Shown piece after piece: positions 9,492 to 19,600 of a stretch of 64,000 bases of DNA. Source of the DNA: JAAFGT01 sp041485165 (lineage in GTDB: Bacteria > Acidobacteriota > Terriglobia > Acidiferrales > UBA7541); NCBI GenBank assembly GCA_041485165.1, contig JBGPJC010000001.1, positions 21,982 through 85,981 of the forward strand, written 5' to 3'. The notes under the pieces are model-generated. The model was not told where the DNA came from, made no database searches, and was given only the letters and a program-made list of their open reading frames with translations. The first letter of the stretch is position 1; every line of letters starts with the position of its first letter. The translations under genes were made by a program, and so were the position numbers.

Positions 9492-9968
9492 ACATCTCCT
9501 CTCTGTGCTGCGAGCGTTAAGCCGACGTTTGCGCAGGGCAAATCAAACTCAAGCCTGATTCTTTGCGGCCGGAAGGGGCGGATTTTGGATGATTGAGGTT
9601 CGCTTGCAGCGCGACTCGCGCGGGCACGGATAGGATCGCAGTCCGAACATCTCCGGCGGATTGCGCTCATCCGCGGTCGCGCGCTGCGGATTAATGAAAA
9701 GGCGAACGGATGGGGCAGACGAACAAGGGTGCGCACCGGCAGGACGACGCTTACCGGACGGTCGTTCATGGCTCCCATCACCCCGCAGGTTCTACCGGGA
9801 TTTGAATCCGGCAGACCGCCCACGCCCGAATCTGCAGGGCATGTTAGGAAGTGGAGTTCTCGCTGTCAAGAGCTTTCTCAGTTTGTTTGACCAAGCGTTC
9901 AAAAACTTCAAAAGCATTGTCCTGTAGCCGCCCTGGTCCGCTGTGCTATGCTGTCGGCAGAAAATCCC
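9492..9968. other. Intergenic region between TonB receptor and TetR gene
   Basis: About 480 bp between divergent genes. I see no credible coding frame here: the open frames that exist are rich in Arg/Pro and lack family features. The one recognisable element is the palindromic operator candidate at 9886-9903. The rest presumably carries the two promoters. Confidence 0.5.
9886..9903. promoter_or_regulatory. Candidate TetR-family operator
   Basis: TTTGACCAAGCGTTCAAA has inverted ends (TTTGA/TCAAA) around an AAGCG core, resembling the ACCAAG-type palindromes bound by KstR2/FadR-like TetR regulators. It lies about 65 bp before the TetR start and overlaps a possible -35 TTGACC. Autoregulation is inferred from position and symmetry, not shown. 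Confidence 0.35.
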
Positions 9969-10619
9969 ATGTCTGACTCAGCGGACAAGTATGCGAAGAG
10001 GCGGCTGGAAATCCTGAGGAGCGCGGCGGCAGCCTTTCGCCGCCACGGCTACTACGGTTCCACGGTCGGTTCCATCGCTCGCGCTTTGCGTATGAACAAG
10101 GGGAACCTCTACTACTACTTCCGAAACAAGGAAGAGATTCTTTATTTCTGTCACGATTATTCGCTCGATCTTCTGCTCGAGTTGCTGAAAAAAACGGAAA
10201 GACGCGACTGCCCTCCCGATGAAAAGCTCCGTACGTTGATCGTCGCCTTCGTTCATATGATTATCGATGAGCTGCGCGGAACAGCGTTGACCCTGGACCT
10301 GCAGGCCCTGTCTCCGCCACGCTTGCGCAAAGTCATCGCCAAACGCGACAAATTTGATCGCGGCATTCGCCGCATCCTCCGCAGCGGAATGGAGACCGGC
10401 GTCTTCCGCGCGGGCGATCCCAAACTGCTTACCTTTGTGATCCTCGGATCGGTAAACTGGATTCCCCGCTGGTTTGACCCTCGCGGCCCGGCCCATTCCG
10501 ACGAGATCGGCCAGGCATTCGCCGATTACCTGATCACGGGACTGTTGCACTCCGGCAGCGAGAATCGCCAGGCACGCCGCTTCCCTTCCCCGGTTCTGAC
10601 CAGGCGAGCAGCCAGCTAG
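9969..10619 (+). CDS. TetR/AcrR family transcriptional regulator
   Basis: About 216 aa. The N-terminus is a canonical TetR helix-turn-helix: RLEILRSAAAAFRRHGYYGS, TVGSIARALRMNKGNLYYYF, then RNKEEILYFCHD. The C-terminal region (TLDLQALSPPRLRKVIAKRD, later FVILGSVNWIPRWFDPRGP) resembles the ligand domain of the KstR2-like group, whose ligands are often acyl-CoA thioesters. An upstream in-frame ATG at 9948 adds seven residues; I use the second ATG, closer to the usual N-terminus. It is divergent from the TonB receptor gene. Confidence 0.88.
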   Translation: MSDSADKYAKRRLEILRSAAAAFRRHGYYGSTVGSIARALRMNKGNLYYYFRNKEEILYFCHDYSLDLLLELLKKTERRDCPPDEKLRTLIVAFVHMIIDELRGTALTLDLQALSPPRLRKVIAKRDKFDRGIRRILRSGMETGVFRAGDPKLLTFVILGSVNWIPRWFDPRGPAHSDEIGQAFADYLITGLLHSGSENRQARRFPSPVLTRRAAS

Positions 10620-10840
10620 CGGCCGGCGGTTATCCTCAGAACTCCCCGGCTCGTTTGCAGGCCCTCTTCTTCACTCTGCCTGACGTAGCCTTGTAATCCT
10701 CGCGGCTCCCCAACGAATTCACGCAAGTCTGGCGTAAACTATTCCGGCCTCGGCGAACTGCGGAAGTGGGCCTGATACCCACCGGTTTTTTCCGGTTGCA
10801 GGTTCCATCATGCCGGGGCGCCAAAGGAGAGGAATCAGAC

Positions 10841-12013
10841 ATGGGTTACCACTACGCAGTGCTTGGCGCGGGAAGACAGGGCACCGCCGCGGCTTACGAT
10901 TTCGCCAGCCACGGCGACGCCAGCCGTGTGTCGCTCGCGGACCTCAGCCTCGAGCAGGCCAAGACCGCCGCTGCGCGCGTGAACTCGCTGGCCGGCAGAG
11001 AAATTGCTTTTGCTTCGCAACTCAACGTGAAGGACTCCCAGGCCGTCGTCCAGTTCCTGCGTGGCGTGAACGCCTTCGTCAGCGCCGTGCCCTTCTACCT
11101 GAACTTGGACATTGCCCGCGCCGCCATCGAGGCCGGCGCGTCCATGGCCGACCTGGGCGGAAATACGGCGATTGTGTTTGATGAGTTGGCGCTCGACGAA
11201 CAAGCGCGGCGCGCCGGCATCACCATCATCCCCGATTGCGGTATGGTGCCCGGTCTGGGGACGTCGGTGTGCGTCGCGGCCATGGAGATGGTGGAAAACC
11301 CGCGCGACGTTTACCTGTGGGATGGCGGCCTGCCGCAGAATCCGATCGAGCCCTGGAACTACATTCTCACCTTCCATTTCGAAGGCCTGATCAACGAATA
11401 CTTCGACACCACGGAGTTTCTTCGCGACGGAAAGATCGTGAATGTGGGTTGCTTCGACGAATACGAGCTGGTGGAATTCCCACCTCCGCTTGGCCAGTTG
11501 GAAGCATTCTCGACTGCCGGCGGGACGTCCTCTGCGCCGCGAACTTTTCTCGGCAAGCTGCGCACCTATCAGAACATGACGCTGCGTTACAAAGGTCATG
11601 TTGCGCAATGGAAAGCATTCCGCGACGCCGGCCTATTTGCTACCAAGCCGGTCGCGGTGAAAGGCGGCTCGGTGCGGCCTCGCGACGTTCTGGAAGCTTT
11701 GCTCGATCCACAGCTCCGCGCGCGCCCCGGCGAAAAGGATGTTTGCATCATCCGCGCAAAGGCGGTAGGAGAGTCAGGCGGTCATACGGCCGAGGCGGTC
11801 GTGGACCTCTTCGATTATTACGACGACAAGACCGGCTTCACTGCCATGGAACGCACCACCGGCTGGCACGCCGCGATCATAGCCATCCTCATGGCCCGCG
11901 GCGAAATCCGCAAAGGCGCGGTCCCCGTCGAGCTGGCCGTTACCGGTAAGCGCGTGCTCGAGGAATGCCGCGCGCGCGGAATGAAGATCGCGCAAACGCT
12001 GCGGCCACGTTAA
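10841..12013 (+). CDS. Saccharopine dehydrogenase family protein
   Basis: About 390 aa. It begins with a Rossmann fold (MGYHYAVLGAGRQGTAAAYD, GxGxxG at residues 9-14), followed by SVLADLS-type second-strand logic, SAVPFYLNLDIARAAIEAGA and the DLGGNTAIVFDE segment seen in saccharopine dehydrogenase and lysine 6-/carboxynorspermidine-type reductases. The C-terminal half is the alpha/beta dimerisation domain (PCGMVPGL-like PDCGMVPGLGTSVCVAAME). The NAD(P)-linked substrate cannot be fixed. The start at 10841 is set by an AAAGGAGAGG site about 10 bases upstream; a longer in-frame extension exists but lacks such a site. Confidence 0.85.
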   Translation: MGYHYAVLGAGRQGTAAAYDFASHGDASRVSLADLSLEQAKTAAARVNSLAGREIAFASQLNVKDSQAVVQFLRGVNAFVSAVPFYLNLDIARAAIEAGASMADLGGNTAIVFDELALDEQARRAGITIIPDCGMVPGLGTSVCVAAMEMVENPRDVYLWDGGLPQNPIEPWNYILTFHFEGLINEYFDTTEFLRDGKIVNVGCFDEYELVEFPPPLGQLEAFSTAGGTSSAPRTFLGKLRTYQNMTLRYKGHVAQWKAFRDAGLFATKPVAVKGGSVRPRDVLEALLDPQLRARPGEKDVCIIRAKAVGESGGHTAEAVVDLFDYYDDKTGFTAMERTTGWHAAIIAILMARGEIRKGAVPVELAVTGKRVLEECRARGMKIAQTLRPR

Positions 12014-12322
12014 GGCCCGTGCGCTGAAAGGCGTAAGACCGTGGGCGCCGCGCAAGATTTCTGCAGACGGCATCGGTGAATCCCCGAAACGCTTTTGTTT
12101 TCCTCAACATCTAACATATATGAGGTTATGATTTACCCCCAGGTTCGGGAAGAGGCTCGCGCCGGGCACAGCTCACGAAACAGAGGACCCGGTCGTCGGC
12201 GAACTGTGGTGAAGCGGCGATTCTCCGCGAAAATGCGGCACGAGAGAGCCAGCGATTTTTTCCATTTACTCCAATTTGACTCCCCGATCGTGGCTGGGGA
12301 TTAGGTTAAGAATGAGAGCAAA
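12014..12322. other. Intergenic region upstream of RND efflux operon
   Basis: About 310 bp without a convincing gene. The AT-rich stretch 12100-12135 stands out against the GC-rich surroundings. It contains CCTCA at 12102-12106 and TGAGG at 12121-12125 as an inverted pair, and TAAC at 12112-12115 with GTTA at 12125-12128. A promoter or regulator site for the efflux operon would fit here, but no clear -35/-10 pair can be defended. Confidence 0.3.
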
Positions 12323-13558
12323 ATGCCGGAGCAATTCACGGATCGTCCACCGAAGGAGGCAGTCGTGACGCGCGTCGAGGGATCCGCGGGGACCGGCAAG
12401 CGGTCTTCGGCAGGTCTCGTGCTGCTGGCGTTGGTGGCGGCGGCGTGCGTTGCAGGCTTCTTCGGCTGGCGGAGCATGCAAAAGAAGCAGCAGACGCAGG
12501 CCGCCGGCTTGGACCCTTCCAAGCGTGCCGTCCCCGTGGTCGTGGCCAATGTCGAGCAGCGCGATCTGCCCGTTTATCTCGAGGGGCTCGGCTCGGTCGT
12601 GGCTTACAACACAGTCACTGTCAAGAGCCGGGTGGACGGCCAGCTAGTGCAGGTGGCATTCCGTGAAGGCCAGGAAGTGAAAGAGGGGGATCTTCTTGCG
12701 GTCATCGATCCCCGGCCGTTCGAAGTCGCTTTGAGCCAGGCCGAAGCGGGGATCTACCGCGACCAGGCCCAGCTTGCCGACGCCAAGCTGAACCTGGAAC
12801 GCTACAGCGGGCTGTTCAAAGAAGGAGTCGTTTCCCAGCAGCAGTACGACACGCAACGCGCGCTGGTCGCCCAGCTCGATGGCTCGGTGCGCTCCGACCA
12901 GGCGCAGATCAACAGCGCCAAGCTTCAGCTCGTCTACTGCCATATCACCGCACCTATCAGCGGGCGTATCGGCCTGCGGCTGGTGGATTCCGGCAACATT
13001 GTGCACGCCAACGACGCCAACGGGCTGCTGGTCATCACCCAGCTTCAGCCCATCACTGTCATCTTTTCTCTGCCCGAGGACAATTTGCAGGTGGTCGCTC
13101 GACGCATGCGCGAAGGGACATTGCGCGTGGATGCGCTGAGCCGCGACCCTCACACCCTGCTGGCCAAAGGCTCGCTGCTGACCATGGACAACCAAATTGA
13201 CTCGTCCTCCGGCACCTTTCGCCTGAAAGCCGTCTTCGACAATCAGGATCGCGTGCTGTGGCCGAACCAATTCGTCAATGCCCGCTTGCAGGTGGATCTA
13301 AAGAAGAACGACACGGTAGCGCCCGCCTCGGCCATCCAGCGCGGCTCCCAGGGCACTTTTGTTTATGTCGTGAAGCCCGACAAGACTGTTGACGCTCGTC
13401 CGGTGACCGTTGAATTCATCCAGGGCGGCGTGGCCTCCATCGCCAGCGGCCTTTCTCCCGGAGAGCAAGTGGTCACCGACGGCCAGGATAAGCTGCAAAA
13501 AGGCAGTCTGGTCGAGCCGCGCCAGGATACGCGTACCGGATCTGTGCCGGCGCAGTAA
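12323..13558 (+). CDS. RND efflux periplasmic adaptor subunit (MdtA-like)
   Basis: 411 aa. An N-terminal cytoplasmic segment is followed by one membrane anchor (about 35-55, GLVLLALVAAACVAGFFGW). Then comes the membrane-fusion-protein order: lipoyl half-motif (TVTVKSRVDGQLVQVAFREG), alpha-hairpin (ALSQAEAGIYRDQAQLADAK through LFKEGVVSQQQYDTQRALVA), second lipoyl half (CHITAPISGRIGLRLVDSGN) and beta-barrel domains. Such proteins link an inner-membrane RND pump to an outer-membrane channel. It ends 14 bp before the first pump gene. The order adaptor-pump-pump is that of MdtABC/MuxABC systems. Confidence 0.92.
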   Translation: MPEQFTDRPPKEAVVTRVEGSAGTGKRSSAGLVLLALVAAACVAGFFGWRSMQKKQQTQAAGLDPSKRAVPVVVANVEQRDLPVYLEGLGSVVAYNTVTVKSRVDGQLVQVAFREGQEVKEGDLLAVIDPRPFEVALSQAEAGIYRDQAQLADAKLNLERYSGLFKEGVVSQQQYDTQRALVAQLDGSVRSDQAQINSAKLQLVYCHITAPISGRIGLRLVDSGNIVHANDANGLLVITQLQPITVIFSLPEDNLQVVARRMREGTLRVDALSRDPHTLLAKGSLLTMDNQIDSSSGTFRLKAVFDNQDRVLWPNQFVNARLQVDLKKNDTVAPASAIQRGSQGTFVYVVKPDKTVDARPVTVEFIQGGVASIASGLSPGEQVVTDGQDKLQKGSLVEPRQDTRTGSVPAQ

Positions 13559-13572
13559 CCGGAATTCCAGTC

Positions 13573-16500
13573 ATGAATCCATCACGGCTGTTCATTCTTC
13601 GTCCGGTGGCGACCTCACTTCTTATGGTGGGTCTGATGCTGGTCGGCATTGTGGCCTACCAGCAATTGCCCGTCTCCGCGCTTCCGCAGGTGGACTATCC
13701 CACCATCCAGGTGCTCACCTTCTACCCCGGCGCGAGCCCCGATGTGATGGCCTCCTCGGTGACCGCGCCGCTCGAACGGCAATTCGGGCAGGTCCCCGGC
13801 CTCAACCAGATGACCTCGACCAGTTCCTTCGGCGGCTCGCTGATCACCCTGCAATTCACCCTCGATCAGAACATTGATGTCGCCGAACAGCAGGTGCAGG
13901 CCGCCATCAACGCGGGGGCCACTTTTCTTCCGCGTGACCTCCCCAACCCGCCGATTTACAGCAAGGTGAATCCCGCCGACGCGCCGGTCCTGACTCTGGC
14001 GCTGACCTCGGACACCTTGCCGCTGGCCAAGGTCGAGGATCTCGCCGACACCGTCCTGGCGCAGAAAATCTCCCAGCTTCCCGGCGTGGGATTGGTCACC
14101 ATCAGCGGCGGCGAAAAACCCGCCGTGCGCATCCAGGCCAATCCCACCGCGCTGGCCTCTTACGGCCTGAGTCTGGAAGACCTGCGCAGCGCCCTGGCCT
14201 TGGCCAATGTGGATCAGGCCAAGGGAAACATCGACGGCCAGCGCCAGGCCTATACCATCGGCGCCAATGACCAGATCTTTTCCGGGGCGGAGTACGAGAA
14301 AGTGATCATCGGCTATAAGAACGGCGCGCCCATCCGCGTCCAGGATGTGGCCAAGGTCGTAGATGGCGTCGAGAATGTGAAGCAGGCGGCGTGGAGGAAC
14401 GACAAGCCCTCGGTCATCGTCAACATCCAGCGGCAGCCCGGGGCCAACATCATCAACGTGGTGGACCGCATCGAGAAACTGATGCCCCAGCTCACCGCCA
14501 CCCTCCCTCCCTCGGTGCGGGTTGCCGTGCTCACCGACCGCACCATCACCATCCGCGCCTCGGTTGCCGACGTGCAGTTCGAGCTGATGCTCACCGTCGG
14601 GCTGGTAGTGATGGTCATTTTTCTTTTTCTGCGCAATCTCTCCGCCACGGTGATCCCCAGCGTGGCCGTGCCCCTCTCCCTGGTGGGCACCTTCGGAGTG
14701 ATGTACCTGCTGAACTACTCGCTCGACAACCTCTCGCTGATGGCCCTGACCATCTCCACCGGATTCGTGGTGGACGATGCCATCGTGATGATCGAAAACA
14801 TCAATCGCTATATCGAAGCTGGTGATTCCCCGCTGGAAGCGGCGCTCAAAGGTTCCGGGCAGATCGGCTTCACCATCGTCTCGCTGACCGTCTCGCTGAT
14901 TGCCGTGCTCATCCCCCTGCTGTTCATGGGCGACATCGTTGGCCGCCTCTTCCGCGAGTTTGCGGTCACACTCAGCGTGACCATTCTGGTTTCCGCGTTC
15001 GTCTCGCTCACGCTTACGCCGATGATGTGCGCCAAGCTCTTGCGCCACAAGAAAGAGGCCAAGGAAGGCGCGCTCTACCTCGCCTCGGAGCGCTGGTTCA
15101 ACTCGGTCCTCGAGCGTTACGCCACATCCCTGCAGTGGGTCCTGCGCCACCAGACGGCGACGCTGTTGGTCACGGTTGGCACCCTGGTGCTGACCGTCTA
15201 TCTCTATGTCATCGTGCCCAAAGGTTTCTTCCCGGTGCAGGATACGGGACTCATCCTCGGCGTATCCGAAGCTCCGGAGAGTATTTCGTTTTCGGGCATG
15301 GCCGGCCGGCAACAGGCCCTGGCCAGCGTGATCCTGAAAGATCCGGAAGTGGACAGTCTGTCTTCGTTCATCGGCGTGGATGGGACCAATATGACTCCCA
15401 ACAGCGGGCGCATCCAGATCAACCTCAAGCCGCGCAATCTGCGCAGCTCGACAGTCTCCGAAATAATCCGCCGCCTGCAAACCTCCCTGGCCCAGGTCGA
15501 GGGCATCACCCTGTACATGCAGGCCGTTCAGGACCTCACCGTGGAGGACCGCGTCAGCCGGACGCAATACCAGTACAGCCTGGAAGACGCCGATGCGCGA
15601 GAGCTTGCCGACTGGACGCCGCGCATGGTGGACAAGCTGCGCAGCCTGCCGGAACTACGCGATGTGGCCAGCGACCTGCAAAGCCGCGGCCTCAAGGCCG
15701 ACCTGGTCATTGACCGCGACACCGCCTCGCGCCTGGGCCTCACCCCGCAGGTGATTGACGACACGCTCTACGACGCCTTCGGCCAGCGCCAAGTCTCCAC
15801 CATCTTCACGCAGTTGAATCAATACCACGTGGTCCTGGAAGTGGCGCCCGAGTTCCGCCAGAACCCCGATGCGCTCAAGAACATCTACGTGCGCTCGAAC
15901 ACCGGCCAACAGGTTTCGCTCAGCACCTTTGCGCACTTTGAAACCGGGACGGCGCCGCTGGCCATCAACCATCAGGGACAGTTCCCGGCAACCACACTCT
16001 CGTTCAATCTCGCTCCGGGCGGCTCGCTGGGTGCGGCGGTGCTGGCCATCGAAAACGCGGGGCGGGAGATCGGCCTCCCGCCCAGCATCCAGGCGAGCTT
16101 CCAGGGAACCGCCGCGGTATTCCGCAACTCGCTGGCCAACGAGCTGTGGCTGATTCTCGCCGCGGTGGTTACCGTCTACATCGTGTTGGGCGTGCTCTAC
16201 GAGAGCTACATCCACCCCATCACCATTCTCTCCACGCTGCCTTCGGCCGGAGTGGGTGCAATTCTTTCCCTGCTCTTCTTCAAGATGGACCTGGGAGTGA
16301 TCGCCCTGATCGGCATCATCCTGCTGATCGGCATCGTCAAGAAGAACGCCATCATGATGATTGACTTCGCTCTCGACGCGGAGAGGCAGGAAGGCAAGCC
16401 GCCCGACGAGGCCATCTATCAAGCCTGCCTGCTGCGCTTCCGGCCGATCATGATGACCACCATGGCCGCGCTGTTCGGCGCCTTGCCGCTGGCCATGGGC

Positions 16501-16683
16501 CGCGGGACGGGATCGGAGCTGCGCCACCCGCTGGGGATCACCATCGTCGGCGGGCTGCTGGTGAGCCAGTGGCTCACCCTGTACACCACGCCGGTGGTCT
16601 ATCTGGCGTTTGACCGTCTGGCCAGACGTCTCAGCCCAGCGCGGGCCGCCAGTCCTGTCGCCGCCGCGGAAGCGGGAGACTAA
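13573..16683 (+). CDS. RND multidrug efflux pump subunit (MdtB/MuxB-type)
   Basis: 1036 aa, full AcrB-family length, with 12 predicted transmembrane helices and two large periplasmic loops after TM1 and TM7. The N-terminus MNPSRLFILRPVATSLLMVG is the standard RND opening. The proton-relay pair in TM4 is intact (D401, D402 in GFVVDDAIVMIEN). GIVKKNAIMMIDFA near TM10 supplies the conserved Lys. It pairs with the next gene, as heterotrimeric pumps of the MdtBC type do. No TolC-like gene is in the window, so the outer-membrane channel must be encoded elsewhere. Confidence 0.93.
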   Translation: MNPSRLFILRPVATSLLMVGLMLVGIVAYQQLPVSALPQVDYPTIQVLTFYPGASPDVMASSVTAPLERQFGQVPGLNQMTSTSSFGGSLITLQFTLDQNIDVAEQQVQAAINAGATFLPRDLPNPPIYSKVNPADAPVLTLALTSDTLPLAKVEDLADTVLAQKISQLPGVGLVTISGGEKPAVRIQANPTALASYGLSLEDLRSALALANVDQAKGNIDGQRQAYTIGANDQIFSGAEYEKVIIGYKNGAPIRVQDVAKVVDGVENVKQAAWRNDKPSVIVNIQRQPGANIINVVDRIEKLMPQLTATLPPSVRVAVLTDRTITIRASVADVQFELMLTVGLVVMVIFLFLRNLSATVIPSVAVPLSLVGTFGVMYLLNYSLDNLSLMALTISTGFVVDDAIVMIENINRYIEAGDSPLEAALKGSGQIGFTIVSLTVSLIAVLIPLLFMGDIVGRLFREFAVTLSVTILVSAFVSLTLTPMMCAKLLRHKKEAKEGALYLASERWFNSVLERYATSLQWVLRHQTATLLVTVGTLVLTVYLYVIVPKGFFPVQDTGLILGVSEAPESISFSGMAGRQQALASVILKDPEVDSLSSFIGVDGTNMTPNSGRIQINLKPRNLRSSTVSEIIRRLQTSLAQVEGITLYMQAVQDLTVEDRVSRTQYQYSLEDADARELADWTPRMVDKLRSLPELRDVASDLQSRGLKADLVIDRDTASRLGLTPQVIDDTLYDAFGQRQVSTIFTQLNQYHVVLEVAPEFRQNPDALKNIYVRSNTGQQVSLSTFAHFETGTAPLAINHQGQFPATTLSFNLAPGGSLGAAVLAIENAGREIGLPPSIQASFQGTAAVFRNSLANELWLILAAVVTVYIVLGVLYESYIHPITILSTLPSAGVGAILSLLFFKMDLGVIALIGIILLIGIVKKNAIMMIDFALDAERQEGKPPDEAIYQACLLRFRPIMMTTMAALFGALPLAMGRGTGSELRHPLGITIVGGLLVSQWLTLYTTPVVYLAFDRLARRLSPARAASPVAAAEAGD

Positions 16684-16685
16684 CC

Positions 16686-19600
16686 GTGGGTTTCTCCGCT
16701 TTTTTCATTCGCCGGCCAGTCGCTACATCACTTCTCACTATCGCCATCCTTCTGGCCGGCGTGCTGGGCTACCTCATGTTGCCTGTGGCGCCTCTTCCCC
16801 AGGTCGAGTTTCCAACCATCTCGGTCGGCGCCGGACTGCCCGGCGCCAGCCCCGAGACCATGGCCTCAGCAGTGGCAACCCCTCTCGAACGCCAGTTCGG
16901 GCGCATCGCCGGCGTGACGCAGATGACTTCCACCAGCCAGCTCGGCTCTACCGGAGTCGTGCTGCAATTTGATCTCAACCGCAACATTGACGCCGCTGCG
17001 CGGGACGTGCAGGCGGCGATCAACGCCGCCCGCGGGCAGTTGCCCAGCAACCTGCCCAGCAATCCCACTTGGCGCAAGGTGAACCCGGCCGATGCGCCGA
17101 TCATGATCCTTGCGCTCACCTCAGACACTGCCACGCAGCCGCAGATGTACGACTTCGCCGATTCCATCCTGGCGCAAAAGCTGGCCCAGGTGGAAGGCAT
17201 CGGTCAAGTCTTCGTCGGCGGCAGCGCGCGCCCGGCGGTGCGCGCGGAGGTCAACCCGCTGCTGCTCAGCAAGCTCGGCCTCGGACTCGACGTGGTGCGA
17301 ATCGCCCTGGGCGCCGCAAACGCCAACCGGCCGAAGGGCGAACTCGCGGACTCCGCCTCGAGCTGGCCGTTGCTTACCAACGATCAGCTTTTCAAGGCCG
17401 CCGACTATCGCCCGTTGATTATCGCCTACCGCAACGGAGCGCCGGTGCGGCTCTCCGACGTGGCCGAGGTCACCAACTCGGTTGAAGACACGCGCAACGC
17501 GGGGATCGCCAACGGCAAGACGGCGGTGCTGCTGGTGATGTTTCGCCAGCCGGGCGCCAACATCATCGCCACGGTGGACCGCGTCCGCGCGCTTCTGCCG
17601 CAATTGCAGGCCTCGATTCCGCCCTCCATCCCCATCTCCGTGGTGTTGGACCGCACGCTGACCATCCGCACCTCGATCGCCGACGTGGAGTGGACGCTGG
17701 TCATCTCCATCGTGCTGGTCATCCTGGTGGTCTTCGTGTTTCTGCGCAACGTGTGGGCCACCTTGATCCCCAGCGTGGCCGTCCCGCTATCCCTGATCGG
17801 AACGTTCGGGGCCATGTATCTGTTCGGCTACTCGATTGATAACTTCTCGCTGATGGCCTTGACCATCTCCACCGGGTTCGTGGTGGATGACGCCATTGTG
17901 GTCATTGAAAACATCACCCGCTACCTCGAGAAGGGATATTCGACCATGGAGGCGGCACTACAAGGCTCGCGCGAGATCGGGTTCACCGTCCTCTCCATGA
18001 GCACTTCCCTGGTCGCCGTGTTCATCCCCATCCTGCTGATGGGAGGCATCGTCGGCCGGCTGTTCCGCGAGTTCGCCGTCGTCCTAAGCGTTGCCGTGGG
18101 CATCTCCTTGGTCATCTCGCTGACCACCACGCCGATGATGTGCGCAAGATTCCTGAAGCACGAAAAGAACCGCGCCCATGGCATGCTCTACCGCGCCAGC
18201 GAGGCAGCGTTCAACTGGGTCCTCGCCCAATATGACCGCAGCCTGCGCCGCGTCCTCCAGCACCAGCCGCTGGTGCTCTTCATCACCATCGCCACCGTGT
18301 GCCTCAACATCTATCTCTTTACGGTGATTCCCAAGGGCTTCTTCCCACAGCAGGATACTGGGCGTCTCGGCGGGGGAGCCCAGGCGGCGCAGGATGTCTC
18401 CTTCCAGGCCATGCGGCAGAAGATGTTCCAGTACGTGGATATCGTAAAGACCGATCCCGCCGTGGATAGCGTCGTTGGTTTCACCGGCGGCAGCAGCGCC
18501 ACCAACACCGGGCGGATGTTCGTTTCGCTCAAGCCGCTCAACGTGCGCAAGGTCTCCGCAGATGAGGTCATCAACCGCCTGCGGCCCAAACTCGCCCGCG
18601 TCCCCGGAGCCACGCTATTTCTGCAGGCGGTGCAGGACGTGCAGATCGGCGGGAGGTTCGGAAACGCGCAGTACCAATACACCTTGCAGGGCGATAACCT
18701 CGAGGACCTGCTCGAGTGGGCTCCGCGTATGGAGCAAAAGCTGCGCGCGCTTCCCCAGCTTCGCGACGTCTCCACCGACCAGCAGAACCGGGGCCTCCAG
18801 GCTTCCCTGGCGATCGATCGCGATACCGCCAGCCGGATGGGACTGACCCCGCAGGCCATCGACAACGCGCTCTACGACGCTTTCGGCCAGCGCCAAGTCT
18901 CCACCATCTACAGCGGGCTCAACCAGTATCACGTGGTGATGGAAGTCGACCCCAAATTCGGGCAGACCCCCGATGCCCTGCGCAACATTTATGTCCGCAC
19001 TCCGGACGGCCACCAGGTGCCGCTCAGCGCCTTCACCCACTATGCCCCCACGACCACGGCGCTGGCCGTCAGCCACCAGGGACAATTCCCCGCGGTGACG
19101 CTCTCGTTCAATCTGGCTCCCAACGTGGCGCTGGGGCTGGCGGTCACCGCAATCGAAAATGCGGCACATTCCATCGTCCTTCCATCCAGCATCCATCCCA
19201 GCTTTCAGGGCACCGCCCAGGCCTTCCAAACTTCTTTGGCCAGCGAACCGTGGCTGATCCTGGCGGCGCTGCTAACCGTTTACATCGTGCTGGGGATGCT
19301 CTACGAGAGCTATGTCCACCCCATTACCATAATTTCCACGCTGCCATCCGCAGGCGTCGGCGCGCTGCTCGCGCTGCTGCTATTCCGCACCGAGCTGACC
19401 ATCATTGCCCTGGTGGGAATCATCTTGCTGATCGGTATCGTCAAGAAAAACGCCATCATGATGATCGATTTTGCGGTGCAGACCGAGCGCAATGACGGCA
19501 AGTCGCCGGAAGAGTCCATCTATCAGGCCTGCCTGATGCGTTTCCGGCCGATCATGATGACCACCATGGCCGCGCTGTTCGGCGGGGTGCCGCTGGCCGT

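Noticed and set aside
12095..12304. 69-codon frame upstream of the RND operon
   Set aside because: Arg-rich, no family features, and it lies in the probable promoter region.
13615..15567. Very long open frame (650 codons) antisense to the first RND pump
   Set aside because: Product is His/Gly/Asp/Gln-rich shadow of the pump coding strand, a usual effect in GC-rich genes.
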